Positions 10,005 through 21,635 of a stretch of 64,000 nt of DNA are shown piece by piece (the first letter of the stretch is position 1; each line of letters starts with the position of its first letter). The translations under genes and the position numbers were made by a program. The stretch is from Vandiemenella viatica (lineage: Eukaryota; Arthropoda; Insecta; Orthoptera; Morabidae), in NCBI GenBank assembly GCA_031002005.1, contig CM061920.1, positions 122,564,095 to 122,628,094 on the forward strand, written 5' to 3'. The notes below the pieces were generated by a model. That model was not told the DNA's origin and did not search any database. It saw only the letters and a program-made list of their open reading frames with translations.

Positions 10005-12443
10005 TTATTTTTTTAACCATAAAATACGTGGCCCATGCGAGAATTTTAAAATGATATACGATAAATAGTGAGACTGGTGGTTTGTAGTAGGATGAAAGAA
10101 GAACTGCCTCATTTGTAGCAGTTGTTTATCTACATCTACATGTATACTCTGCAATTCACAAAATTGTGGGTGGCAGAGGGTGCTCAGCACCAATGCTAAT
10201 CTCTTTGCTGTGCATTCCAATCCCTAATGGTACGAGGGAATAAAGAATTCATATAAGAATCAGTGTGACACCTTATTTCTCTACTCTTATCTTTCCTGTC
10301 ATTCCGACTCAAATTGGTTGGTAGATGAAATATTTCACCACACTCGTAAGTGAAAGTGGGAGTACACATTTATACCAATAAGTTTGAACAAAACGTGTGT
10401 TGTCTATCTACCAGAGACTCCCAGCCCAGTCTACTAATCAGTTCTGTGACGCTTCTATAAGGAATGTAGTAAGCAGTCACTAATCGAGTGGCTCTTCTCT
10501 GTGCTTTCTCTATACTGTCAATCAACCCATTATGAAACGGATCCCAAATGGCACAAAAGTAGCCCAAATGTGGATGCGCAAGAGACTTGTACACTATCTC
10601 GTTTGTTTGCTCATTACAATTTTCAAGATTCGACCTATGAATCGCAGCCTAGAGTTAGCTCTACCTACTAACGACTTAATGTATAAGTCCCATTTCACGA
10701 TACTTTGTACTGTTACTCCCAAACATTTCACAGAATCGACCATATCAATAACTGAACTCTTTACCTTGTATTTCTGAACAATCAGATTCTTTTTGTTAGT
10801 TATGCACATTGTCTTGCACTTTTTACAATTTAATGTAAGTTGCCATTCATCGCACCATGCCGAGATAACATCCAGATCGCGCTGAATTTCTAAGCAATCA
10901 GCCGAATTCCTTACTTCCCTATAAATAACCACATCATCAGCAAACAATCTAAAAATGCTTTTCACTTTGACTCTGAGATAATTTTAAAAAACTAAGAAAA
11001 GAAGTGGTCCTATTGTACTTTCTTGAGGTACACCCAATGCAACATCTAGATTAGCAGAACTTTCTCCTTCAACGATGACATACTGCGACCGACCAGTTAA
11101 AAATCCTTTATCCATTCACAAAGCTGATCCGATATACCGTACGCTCAAAGCTTTGCTAGAAGGAGGTTGTGTGTGACAGAGAAAAAGGCTTTCTGAAAAT
11201 CTAAAAAAAAAAAAAAAAGTGCATCTACTTGTGAACCTGCATCAATAACTTTCATTAAGTCATGTGTAAATAGGGCCAGATGTGTTTCATACGATCTTTT
11301 CTTCCGAAATCCGTGTTAATTTGTTGTAAGCAAATTATTGCCATCCAGAAAATTCATAATGTTTGAGCATATAATATGCTCCATAACTCTACTACAAACA
11401 GATGTTATAGATATGGGATGGTAGTTTCTAGAATCACTTCAATCACCTTTCTTGAAAATCAGACTTGCACGATTTTCCAGTCTGAAGGTACTTTTCGCTA
11501 TGCTAAGGATTTACTGAATATATCAGACAGAAATGATCCAATTTCCACCACGTACTCTGAAAATACTCTTACTAGAATTCCATTTGGGCCCGGTGCTTTC
11601 CCCCACTTCAGGAGCTCTAATTGCTTTATGATACCTGTAGTATCTATTTGTAATGATTCCATCACAACACGACATTGGAAAACGGGAATGCTATCCTTAT
11701 TTTCATCAGTAAATGAATTTTTGAATACAGTATTTAGTACATTAGCTTTATCGCAGCTTTCATTAACCTTGGAACCTTCATGAATTAGTGCTGGAATATT
11801 GTTGTTGGTACAACTGACTTTTCGTACATATGACCAAAATTTCTTTGGGTTTTCTGTGAAACTCTTAGAGAGAGATTGAGAGAGTAGGAATGAAGGCCTC
11901 ATGCACACATTCTTAACACTTACTCTTAACTCAGCTAAGGTTTCTAAATCACTACGACACCCCTTCCTCCTTGAGTGTGCGTGTATCCTCCTTGGTTTAT
12001 TGAGTAATCTTTTGATTTTGCGTGTGTACCACAGAGGATCATTCATCTCCTTTATTGCCTGCGTCAGTATATGTATTTTCATAACTTCGCTGACTATACA
12101 CATAAATCAATGCCACATCTCTTCAATGGTGTCCCTTGTTAACTTGAAGTTATGGTAATTATTCCTCAGATAGGTTCTAAAACACTCCTTTGAGGCCTTA
12201 CTGAATTTCTATATGATCCGTCCTTTTCCCCTTTTTCACTTGGTGATTAATTTGATAGTCACAATTACCACTTTGTGATCACTTATTCCTGTGGTTGTTG
12301 AAATGTCGGTGGATAATTCTGGCCTGTTGATAACCAGCAAATCTAAAATGTTTTCGCTACCGTTATGACACCACGTAGCTTCATTAACTAGCTGCTCAAG
12401 ATGATTATCTGAGAACTGAACCGTCCTTATCACGGTTCGATAT
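10005..12443 (-). mobile_element. CR1/Jockey-like LINE: reverse transcriptase and 3' end (decayed)
   Basis: A minus-strand non-LTR retrotransposon broken by stops and frameshifts. From its 5' side come the endonuclease end (GISDHKVV near 12285, the SDH motif of APE-type endonucleases), then a linker and RT N-terminus at 12103-11498 (KAPGPNGI near 11590). The RT catalytic block FRLFADDVVIY follows near 10940 (the family's F/YADD), and the C-terminus is at 10594-10370 (HPHLGYFCAIWDP). The 3' end, near 10110-10200, has the 'ctacatctacatg…gggtggcagaggg' style common to hemimetabolan LINE tails. The 5' part continues beyond an insertion, at 13676-14530. It is antisense-neutral cargo in the NSUN6 intron, on the same strand as that gene. 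Confidence 0.85.
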
Positions 12444-13675
12444 ATTTGCCGCCCGCCGCCGTGTTCTCTTTGCTTTTGTCGGGACCTGAGTCGATTCCCG
12501 CTGCGCTGGTGTTTATATCGTTGCCCTGGCACAGATAAAAGGGGTGGCTCGGTGGCTCTCGAGGCAGTGAGTGGTGTGGCGTCACGGAGGTCTTGTGCTC
12601 CGCGGTTCGGTGTGTGGGGGCCTTGTGCTCGCGTTTCTGTTATCCTTCTAGTTGTCTCGGAACTTGTCTGCAGTTCTAAGGTTACAACGGGCTCCCCTGA
12701 TTGAAACTTCCTGGCAGCTTGGCTGTGAGAGCGATCACTATTGCTTCTGGTTCTGTGTTCATGGTCGCTCCTCCTTGGGCCGGTTGTCGGTGTTGTGGAC
12801 AGTTAGTTGGACGGCGCCCGTTACCCAGTGATCCAACTGGGCACTAAGTCTACATCCAGCTATCTGATTGTAGGCTCGTGTTCTATGCTTCCTGGTCCAG
12901 TTACGGACTGGCACATATGTGGTTGAATTGTGCTTGATTCAAATTGCATGGAATTACTGTGTAATGTTTAATGTGAAAGGGGGGCTGATGATGGTGCAAA
13001 CCGTTACAAATCGGTGAATTATGGATAGTATGTTCTGGTGTTTCTTAAGCTGTTGCACCACTATCGCCTTAACTAATAATTGTGTGCGCTTAACCACATT
13101 CTATTTTTCTTAATAATTGTATGCATGATGGTTAATATGGATTCGGTGTATTTGTTTCATTTGTGAGCGTGATCAAGGCGCTGATCTCCCGGACTCTCCA
13201 AGCGCACTCGGTGAGCTCACCGTTGGGGCATTTGGACGACAGTGTGTTTACTGGGCGCGGCCTACCCGGCGGTGCGGACCCGCAGGTGGAGTTATCTACT
13301 TCCACCCGGAACTTCCTACCCAGGCCCAAGTGTGGACCGTGTTATGTCTTATCCCTCAGGGACTTGCAGAAATATTTACTTATCTTGTGTGCATAGTAAT
13401 TGTAAGGTTATGCTTAGAAATTTATCTGTTGTGAAGTGTTGTGAAAATGTTAAGGGACTACCCCCCCGCATTGTGATTGGGGTATTGTATCTGGTTTGAA
13501 AATAAGTGACATTAGTCTCACTTACATTGCGTTACATTTTCTGATATTGTTGAATTGTTTCTTAATAAATGAATTGTTATTATTGAATGATTGTCAAGTG
13601 AGAAACGCGTTCCCATCCGGCACCTTCCATTTCCCTGGTAAATGGTTTGGGGGCTGCCCTCCTATTAATAAAACC
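12444..13675. mobile_element. GC-rich insertion in the LINE (solo-LTR-like)
   Basis: This block is clearly richer in G and C than its surroundings and interrupts the LINE. ATAT occurs on both sides (12440-12443 and 13676-13679). Removing one copy with the insert rejoins the LINE in one frame, as expected of a clean insertion with a 4-bp duplication. A TATA-like GATAAAAGG lies near 12532 and an AATAAA near 13564, consistent with an LTR. The ends are not a clean TG…CA, so the class is uncertain. The segment 'TTGAAACTTCCTGGCAG' (12702-12718) resembles a repeat abundant in orthopteran DNA, from memory. No protein family is recognised. Confidence 0.55.
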
Positions 13676-14530
13676 ATATCAAGAACAGATCAAGAATTAC
13701 TTCAGAAGTTGCCTTATCCCTGCTACCAGTAATGTGAATGTAATGTGAATTGATATAAGGCAGGTTGAAGTCGCCTCCTAGAATCATAGCTTGATCCTGA
13801 AAACGGCTAGCTATACTATTTGTATAACTCCTGCCTTATCGCTGCTACCAGTAATGTGAACGTAATTACGCCAGTTGATATAAGGCAGGTTGAAGTTGCC
13901 TCCTAGAATCATAGCTTGAACCTGAAAATTGCTAGCTTTACTACTTACGTAACTCGTGCCTTATCCCTGTTACCAGTAATGTGAACGTAATTATGCCAGT
14001 CGATATAAGTCAGGTTGAAGTTGCCTCCTAGAATCATAGCTTGATCCTGAAAACGGCTAGCTATACTATTAATATTTATATAACTCCTAGGCGATAGCTA
14101 TGTTGGAATCGGGTGGACGGTAGAAGGCACCTATGATGAGTTTTGACCCAGGAACATTGAGTTTAATCCATATGATTTCACAGATCATAACGATGTCTAT
14201 TTCATAACATGGGAGGAATTTACTCACAGCTATAAATACCCCACCTCCAAGAGAATGTAATCTATCTTTACAAAAAATGTTCATGTTATCTTTAAAAGTT
14301 TTGGCGGAACTTATTTCCGGTTTTATCTAACTTTCTGTACCGATAATGATATCCACTTCTGTGCTACAAATAACGCTTTCAAGTTCGGGTTGTTTGTTAC
14401 GAACGGTTCTACAGTTAATTACGAGAACCTTTTACTGTCAAGATTCTTTTACATGCCGCCTACATTCTGGTGTTGCACATCTGATTGGGTTGCCCGTAAC
14501 TGTATTTAGGGATCTGGGTCTTCCTACCTC
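13676..14530 (-). mobile_element. CR1/Jockey-like LINE: endonuclease part (5' continuation)
   Basis: Continuation of the LINE at 10005-12443 beyond the insertion. The minus-strand peptide at 14284-14087 contains LHSLGGGVFIAVSKFLPCYE and LIIGAFYRPPDS, both typical of APE-type LINE endonucleases. The following GG(D/N)FNLP segment is present three times (see 13711-14085). A related copy of this endonuclease region lies at 43670-44400. Confidence 0.8.
13711..14085 (-). repeat. three-copy tandem repeat (~122-125 bp) inside LINE endonuclease
   Basis: Three head-to-tail units start at 13711, 13833 and 13958. Each contains 'cttatc.ctg.taccagtaatgtga', 'gatataag.caggttgaag', 'cgcctcctagaatcatagctt' and 'gctagct.tact'. 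On the minus strand each unit encodes the same endonuclease stretch (MILGG.FNLPYIN), so part of the coding region has been triplicated. Unit spacings are 122 and 125 bases. Confidence 0.85.
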
Positions 14531-14815
14531 AGCCTAAAAAGTCACCCACTGCATTCCACGTGACCCCTGCCACCCGTGTAGCCAATACACATGTGTAGTG
14601 CACACCTGACCTACTCAAGGGAACCCTACATGGATCAAACCTATGGCAAAGATCAAGAAATCTGCAGTCAATATTATCATAGAAATGTCATAGTCTCTGG
14701 TTCAGCCCCTCAATACAGCTCTGAACCAGAGGTCCACAATCAACTACTGCTGAAATCTTGTTTACGTCAGACAAATAAACAACTAGCCACACCGGTCTTT
14801 AGCAGATTCGGCACA

Positions 14816-14860
14816 AGACACCTGAAGAACACTGAAGACTAGGTCGAAACGTCGGGAAAA
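14816..14860 (+). ncRNA. hammerhead-like core motif (candidate, weak)
   Basis: The segment has the ordered core elements CTGAAGA (twice, 14822 and 14832) and GAAAC (14845) separated by a short possible helix (CTAGGTC). A hammerhead ribozyme needs CUGANGA – helix II – GAAA – helix III – NUH. Helices I and III are not clear here, so this is only a candidate relic, perhaps of a Penelope-type terminal repeat. Confidence 0.2.
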
Positions 14861-15117
14861 GAAGAATTAAGAATATAACAACGCAGTGATAATCCTGTAA
14901 GCATTTATATTTGTAATATGACGACTGCGAAAACAACAAAATCATTTATATCCATGAACTTTGACGTTACATGGAGATTCAAACTAACGTGAATTATTCT
15001 TTCTTCATTAGTTTAAATAAACTCCAGGACTTCACAAATTTGCAAAAAAATCAATGAAAATAAACAACCATTTTTAATTTTTTCACTAAACTTTAAAGTT
15101 GGATTTTTATTAGTATA

Positions 15118-16630
15118 CTAGCTGGTACCCACAACTTCGTTCGTGATTGTAAAGAATTCATATTGACAGCTATAGACATCTAACCACCCTAGTGCACGAT
15201 GGGAGACTCAATACTATTACCACACACAAGTACCAGTCTTCTGCGCTATGTAGTTCCGGCAGCAAGGTAAAATTTACGGATACACACCAAGTCTTTGGAT
15301 GAAACACAAAAATATTCATGATCGACCAATTTCAAACACCATATCTCACACACTCCCACAGTTACCGAATTTCGGCCAATGTTGTGATCGATGGGAGACT
15401 CTGTGTTACTACCACACACAAACGCCAGTGATCTGCGATTGATAGTTTTCACTTAAAAGTGATACACCGTGACACATGCTTCTTTGGCAGAAATATGAAA
15501 TTGCCGCAGGTCGACCATTTTCATCCCCCATATCTTCCACACCCCCATAGCTACAGACATCTAACAACCATAGTGCACGACAACAGACACGATTCTACTA
15601 CCACACATAAACACCAATGCTCTATGCTATGTAGTCGTGGTAGAAAAGTGAAATCTGCGGAGACACATGCCTTTCGTCAAAATATGAAAATATCCTTGGT
15701 CGGCCACTTACAACCACCATATCTACCACAGTACCACAGTTTCTGAAATTCGGCCGCTGTTGTGATCGAAAGGTGACTCTGTGCTACTACTACACACAAA
15801 CGCCAGTTATCTGTGATCTATATGTTTTCGCTGAAAAGTGATACACCATGACACTTTTGTATTTGGCAGAAGTATGAAACTGCCACAGGTCGACCACTTT
15901 CAACCCCCGTTTCTCCCACACCCCCATAGTTACCGACATCTAACAACCATAGTGCACTACATGAGATACGATTCTACTACCAAACACAAACACCAATGCT
16001 CTATGCTATGTAGTTGTGGCAGAAAAGTGACATATGCGGAGACAGTCGAAATACGAAAATATACTTGGTCGGCCACTAACAACCACCATATCTACCACAG
16101 TACCACAATTTCTGAAATTCGGCCGCTGTTGTGATCGAAAGGTGACTCTGTGCTACTACTACACACAAACGTCAGTTATCTGTGATCTGTAGTTTTCGCT
16201 GAAAAGTGATACACCATGACACTTTTGTCTTTGGCAGAAGTATGAAACTGCCACAGGTCGACCACTTTCAACCCACATATCTCCCACATCCCCATAGCTA
16301 CCGACATCTAACAACCATAGTGCACGACAGGAAAGACGATTCTACTACCACACACAAACACCAAAAGTCTATGTTATGTAGTTGTGGCAGGAAAGAGAAG
16401 TATACGGAGATACGAATTTTTGGTCGAAATATGAAAACGCCCTGCACTGACCAACTTTAATCATTATATCTCCCACATCCCCACAGCTATCGGCATTCGA
16501 CCAACGTTGTGCACGACAGGAAACTCCATGCTACTTCCACCCACAAACATCAGTGATCTGTGCTAGGTAGTGGTGGCTGAAAAGTGAAATATAGGAAAAA
16601 ACACGTCTATTTATATATATATATATAAGA
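15118..16630 (-). mobile_element. Helitron-like unit with ~189-bp tandem-repeat body, copy 1
   Basis: The body is an array of diverged units of about 189 bp, with a stronger two-unit period of about 370-380 bp (compare 15459, 15838 and 16206). Each unit carries 'caaccaccatatctccca', 'accatagtgcacga', 'ctactaccacacacaaacacca' and 'gaaatatgaaaatg'. The left edge is A|CTAGCTGG; on the minus strand this is …CCAGCTAG|T, the CTAG-then-T arrangement of Helitron 3' ends. The right edge is an (AT)n run followed by GA|T. A second locus (37325-38974) shares the left edge, the body units and the AT-run end. No Rep/helicase coding is seen, so it would be non-autonomous. Confidence 0.65.
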
Positions 16631-17449
16631 TTTTTAACAGGTTAAAGTGGTATCTAAATAATGAAATTTAACTGAATTTTTAAGCATCTTTTTCTTGCAA
16701 ATACTTTCTAATTCAATGTTTATTTATGGTCCCTTTATATTTGAATTAGAGAAGTTTCACTGTATATGTAAAATGCATTTAATCTACTTCATTTAAATGT
16801 CTTATTATTAATAAAAATTAAATTAATAAAATTAAATTAATGCATGCTTTATAAATAATATAAAACCTATAAATACAATTTATTAATTAGCAAATTATTA
16901 GCTTATTTATAATTATAACATTTTCAATAAATAATTAACTTTATATATTGTACTGTGTGTTAGATTCTACAGTTAATTTATCGAACAGTAGTAATATTAT
17001 CCATGATGTTATGTATGCACTTCTCACTCTCCACACTATCTGAAGAGTTGTTAAATCTATTAAATACTGCCTATAAAAAAATTTGTAGAGAATTTTATGC
17101 TCTACCACTTTTCTAATAACTCAAAATAACATTTAAAGTAAAGGAGATATTAATAAAAAAAAAAAAACATTTTTTGTGACCTTTGACTCACTTTTAGGCC
17201 AACTTATAAAATGTCAAAACAAAAGTTTACAATAATTTATAGTTTACTGTCTTTCATTCTGAGGTTTACCCCATTTTCACTTCATATATTTGTATTATAA
17301 GAACCAGATGAAGCTGCTGAAATAATAACAGATGAGGGTACAACTGGAAAGACAAGCATTATTCCTGAAAACATCACAAAGCTTCTAATAAAAGTGTTAT
17401 TGGTGAACTCTAAATGTATAATGAACAAGGTAATAGATTTTGCCAACTA
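16631..17449. other. very AT-rich intronic sequence
   Basis: No exon or element end recognised. The stretch at about 17290-17440 may be the first part of the following LINE, but I cannot identify a domain there. Confidence 0.4.
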
Positions 17450-18094
17450 GAGATACAGGAAGAAAAAAAAAAAAGTTTACTAAACAACGAGGTTTTCCTT
17501 GATGTTTACCAAGGAGCAATGTGGAAGGTTATTCATATTGGCTAGAAAAGATTAGTACAGTTCTCTAGTGATCATAGATCGTAACCATGAGTTACTAGCG
17601 GTACATTTCTGGGATGGTAAAAAAGAAAAAAATCAAGGTGTTGGCTACATATGGTAGTGGAATGATGAAGATAAGGTTCTTAGAAAGAAACTAAATTCAT
17701 ATTCACTATTAACAGGTGAGCATAGAATGGCCATTATTGGCAGAGACTTTAATTTACCAGGTGTCAACTGGGTAGGAAATAAGATAAATAACACAAAGGA
17801 ACAGAGATTTGCAAATATCATAGTAAGGAAAGGTTTTATGTAAGTGGTAGAGCAGAACACAGGGACCAAACATGTTGGATATCTCTCTAATAAAGCCTGA
17901 TGAAAATCTTGTGGGGTGTTAATTAACTGAAGAAATAAGTGATCTCAGTGCAGTACTGATGGATATTAGGAGAGTCGGTAAACCAATGGCTAAAATTAAA
18001 GGGGAAAATTGATACAATTATTAAAACGCACTAGTTTTAGAATTGAAGAGATATTTTGGAGAAAGGTTCAACCAACGAAAGGATGGCACAAGTA
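17450..18094 (+). mobile_element. LINE endonuclease segment, interrupted by mariner
   Basis: Forward-strand APE-type endonuclease remnants. MAIIGRDFNLPGVNWVG (about 17728-17778) corresponds to the GGDFNLP motif. A region near 17930-17980 reads LTEEISDLSAVLMDIRR, where the family's SDH has become SDL. Stops and shifts are frequent. The element continues after the mariner at 18095, with its RT part at 19330-21266. Confidence 0.75.
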
Positions 18095-19320
18095 TGAGGG
18101 TTGTAGCAAAAGTAAGGTTCCCTTATTTTTAAAATATAGACAGCATTGTTTATTCTCATAAACATTGACACCACTGAAAAGCTTGAACATCTATTTTTCT
18201 ATATAGTTCCCACTTTCTTTCCACACATTTTTGTAGATAGTGTTCCAAGTTCTGTATCCCGATGTTGCAGAACTCTGCCACCAATCCGTTGAGGAAGCGT
18301 GTTACCTCTTCTTTCACTTCACCATCTCTCCCAAAGCGTAGGAACCCCAAGTATTTCTTTAACTTTAGGAATAAGTGATAATCACTGGGGGGCTAAGTCT
18401 GAGCAGTAAGGGGAATGGATCATAACAGTCCATCCTAATTTTTCAAGAAGCTCCTGTGTTTGATGAGAGACATGGGGTCAAGCATTGTCATGAAGCAACA
18501 CCACTCCCTCTGTCAGTATTTGCCTCCAGCAATTCTGGACGGCTTGCTTGAGTTTGGTAGAGTCTCACAATACCTGGTTGAGTTTATTGTCATCTCAGGA
18601 GGCATGAAATCGATCAGCAATATCCCCTTACAATCCCAAAACACAAGTCACCATGACTTTTCCAGCCCACTGCATTTGTTTGAATTTCTTTACCAATGCT
18701 GAACCGGAGTCACAACATTGACTGTTGTTTTGTTTCAGGGGTGTCAGGAAAGATCCCCATTTTGTCTCCCATAACAATAGACCTCATCAATTTCTCCATG
18801 TTGCCTTCACATTATTGAAGAAATTTGCAAGCACAGTTGAGGCGCTCTTCCTTGTGTTCATCTGTCAACATTCGTGGGACCAACTGAGCACACACCTTAA
18901 GATACCCCAATGTTTTAGTCAAAGTTCTTTCTGTTGTGCCATGGTAACTTTAAAGAATACATTCAACAGTTCACGGATGGTGACCCTCCGATCTTTAAGC
19001 AGTTCACTCTCGATCTTTTCGACAATCTCCTCTGCAACCCTCAATCTGCCACTCCGTTCTTCATCGTGAATTTCCATGCATCTGGCAGAAAACTCCCTAC
19101 ACCATTTATGGACATGTTGGATGGGTATACCCTTGTCACCATAATTCTCTGTGAGTTGACGGTGAATATCCACAGGTGGAATCTTTTTTGTTTGTAAAAA
19201 CCGGATTACTGCATGAACCTCACACTTGGTGAGAGCGACGATCAGCACATCTATCTCAGACAGCTGTCAAGCCAAGCCTAATCAGCAAAGCGAAGAGCAG
19301 ATGGATGGAATCAAGAGTGG
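18095..19320 (-). mobile_element. mariner-like transposon (one end missing), inserted in the LINE
   Basis: One terminus is at TA (18093-18094), followed by TGAGGGTTGTAGC…AAGTAAGGTTCCC. The transposase runs on the minus strand. The N-terminal helix-turn-helix part is at 19248-18919 (VIRFLQTKKIPPVDIHRQL, RRVTIRELL). The C-terminal part is at 18350-18156 (GFLRFGRDGEVKEEVTRFLN). The middle is frame-broken. No matching inverted terminus is found in 19250-19400, so the right boundary is approximate and that end seems lost. It splits the forward-strand LINE into two parts. Confidence 0.75.
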
Positions 19321-19329
19321 AGGAACCCC

Positions 19330-21266
19330 TGCACATGGTAGTGTTACTAGATTTAGCCTAGCACCTTTCCTTGTGGCTGTAGCTCATTGGTGCCCTTAAT
19401 TTTGTAAAGTGGAGGTGAAGTAGCAAGAGATAGTAAACAAGGGTAAGTAAATATTTATTTCAAAACAGAAAATAAGGAAAAGGACAGAACCTACACATTG
19501 CAATAGGGAGGTGAGGAGGTTAAAGAGGTTAGTGAAATGAGAACACAACTCAGAGTTAAAAGACAGGAAGGCAGTAGGGAAAACAACCAAACAAGCAATT
19601 AATAACAGCAAAGAGGGAAGTTAAAGATGGGTTTATGAAGTATATAATTGAATAATGCATCTAGAAATTTCTGTGGCTATATTAAAAAACTGAGGAGAAG
19701 GGAAAGTATTCTGACAATTGTAGATAATAATATAGCTGACGTTAATGAGGATTCGAAAATTGCAGAGATATTGAGTGACTGGTTCAATGAAACAACTAGG
19801 AACTATCATCTCCATATAAGTAGAAATGAAGAAACTACAAAATTTAAAATAGGAACTCAGAGAGCTAAAAAAAGTAAAAAGGGGCTGGTGTGTACAATAC
19901 TACTACATATTAAATGTTGTAGGATTCGATATTGTACCTTACATTGAAATTTTATTTAAGATGAGTCTGGAGTATTGCAGCTTACCAGAGGAGTGGAAAA
20001 GAGTAATAGTTGATAAAGGAGGAATGACAAATCGAGCTGAAAATTATAGGACAATTAATTTGAAATCAGTGATAGGTAAAACTATGGAGAGACTATATCA
20101 ATTATATCACAAATGTCTGTGAAGGAAGAAATTGCTTTTCAAATCTACATCATGGTTTTAGGCAAGTAAATTCATGTGAATCTCAGATAGCGGGCTATAT
20201 GCAAGATATTTTGGATGAATTTCACAAGGGAGGAAAAGTTGATAGTGTAGCACTAGATCTTTCTAAGGCATCAGACAGTGTGAGCATAAAATGATTTTAA
20301 ATAAGTTGAAAACTATTGGAGTGGATGAAAAAGTGACTTGCTGGATAGAGGAAACCTTAAAAGGCAAAAAGCTAAGTGTTAGAGTAAATACATTATCAAA
20401 AGAGGTGGATGTGAATATAAGAGTGCCACAGCGTAGCGTATTGAGACCATTGCTATTCATTTCTCTAATGAATGAGTGTGTTGATGGTTTACTGTTAGAA
20501 GTTAGGTTGTTTGCAGATGACATAATGGTATACAATAGGATCAAATCAGGAGAAGAGAGTGAACGGATGCAGGTTGACCTTGAAAGAATATCTAAATAGG
20601 TAGGTCAACTCGGAATGAAGATAAATGCCAGCTTATTAGATACACAGATAAAAAACTAAAGGTTATTTACAAGTATAGGAGGGGGTCAGAATTGCTTGTT
20701 GAAGGCTTGAAGTGTAAATATCTTGGCATAACATTTGACAATAAACTCAACTGGTCATAGCACATTGGGCAGGTTACAAAATCCTTAGTAAACTGGAAAA
20801 GGTGATGTACGTACCAGAGAAGTTGGGAAATTGGGTTGCAAAACTTTGATCAGACCACTGGTTTATTATTATGGTGCAGTTTGGAACCCATATTTTTCGT
20901 ATCAAATACAGGAGTTGGAGAACATGCAAAGAAGAGCAGCTAGATTTGTTTGCAGAAATTACCACAGTACCAGATACTGATATGATAAAGGAGCTGGATG
21001 GGGGAGTCACTGGAAGACAGGAGGAAGGTGAAGAGAGTATTGGGAGTGTGCAAGGCATATGTTGGTGATGGGGCTTCAAAGGGTGTTGGTCAAAGAATTA
21101 GGAATAATGAATGGAAGAGAACAGATGACCATGATCACAAGCTGGAACATGATTTCATGCATAAGGGGTGGGCTAGCGCGTCAAGAGTTGGAACAAATAA
21201 AGTGATGAGTGAAGTGAGGAATAAGTTACCAAAAATACTGATGGAATTTAAAATTAAAAATTCATA
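19330..21266 (+). mobile_element. LINE reverse transcriptase part (decayed)
   Basis: Continuation of the LINE from 17450. Linker sequence (19648-19947) is followed by RT remnants. These include a degenerate finger region near 20260 (…LSKASDSV), then RVPQRSVLRPLLFI for the usual G.PQGS.LGP.LF motif. The catalytic LFADDIMVYN follows near 20510, then a C-terminal part to about 21266 (SRVGTNKVMSEVRNKLP). Shifts and stops show it is inactive. Fragments of the same family lie on the minus strand at 26040-27010. Confidence 0.8.
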
Positions 21267-21588
21267 AATCACAAAAGTAAATAATAATCTATGGTCTGCC
21301 TGCTAACCATACTCTAGGACAATTTCTGATTTGTGTTCCTGCCAAATAGATCACTCTGTGAGAAATGGAAAAACTTGATGTAATTAACGGGAAAATAGTT
21401 TGTAGAAAATCCTTAAAATAGGATCTAGAGCATTTACTTATAGAATGTCGTGACAGTATAACACGTGTTCCTTTTTATTTTTTATTAAAAACAACAACTG
21501 TGTATGAACAGCTTTGAATTCAAGTTAAACACTTCCCTAAGTGTAAAAAAATTGCCATAATTAAAATTTTAGTAGCAACGTTTAACTT

Positions 21589-21590
<2 letters not shown>

Positions 21591-21635
<45 letters not shown>

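Noticed and set aside
15459..16460. Three similar ORFs of 84-98 residues as a protein family
   Set aside because: They are a by-product of the 189-bp unit (63 codons), which keeps one frame open through the tandem array.
15118..16630. CRISPR-like repeat array
   Set aside because: Eukaryotic context; whole 189-bp units repeat and there are no unique spacers or cas genes.
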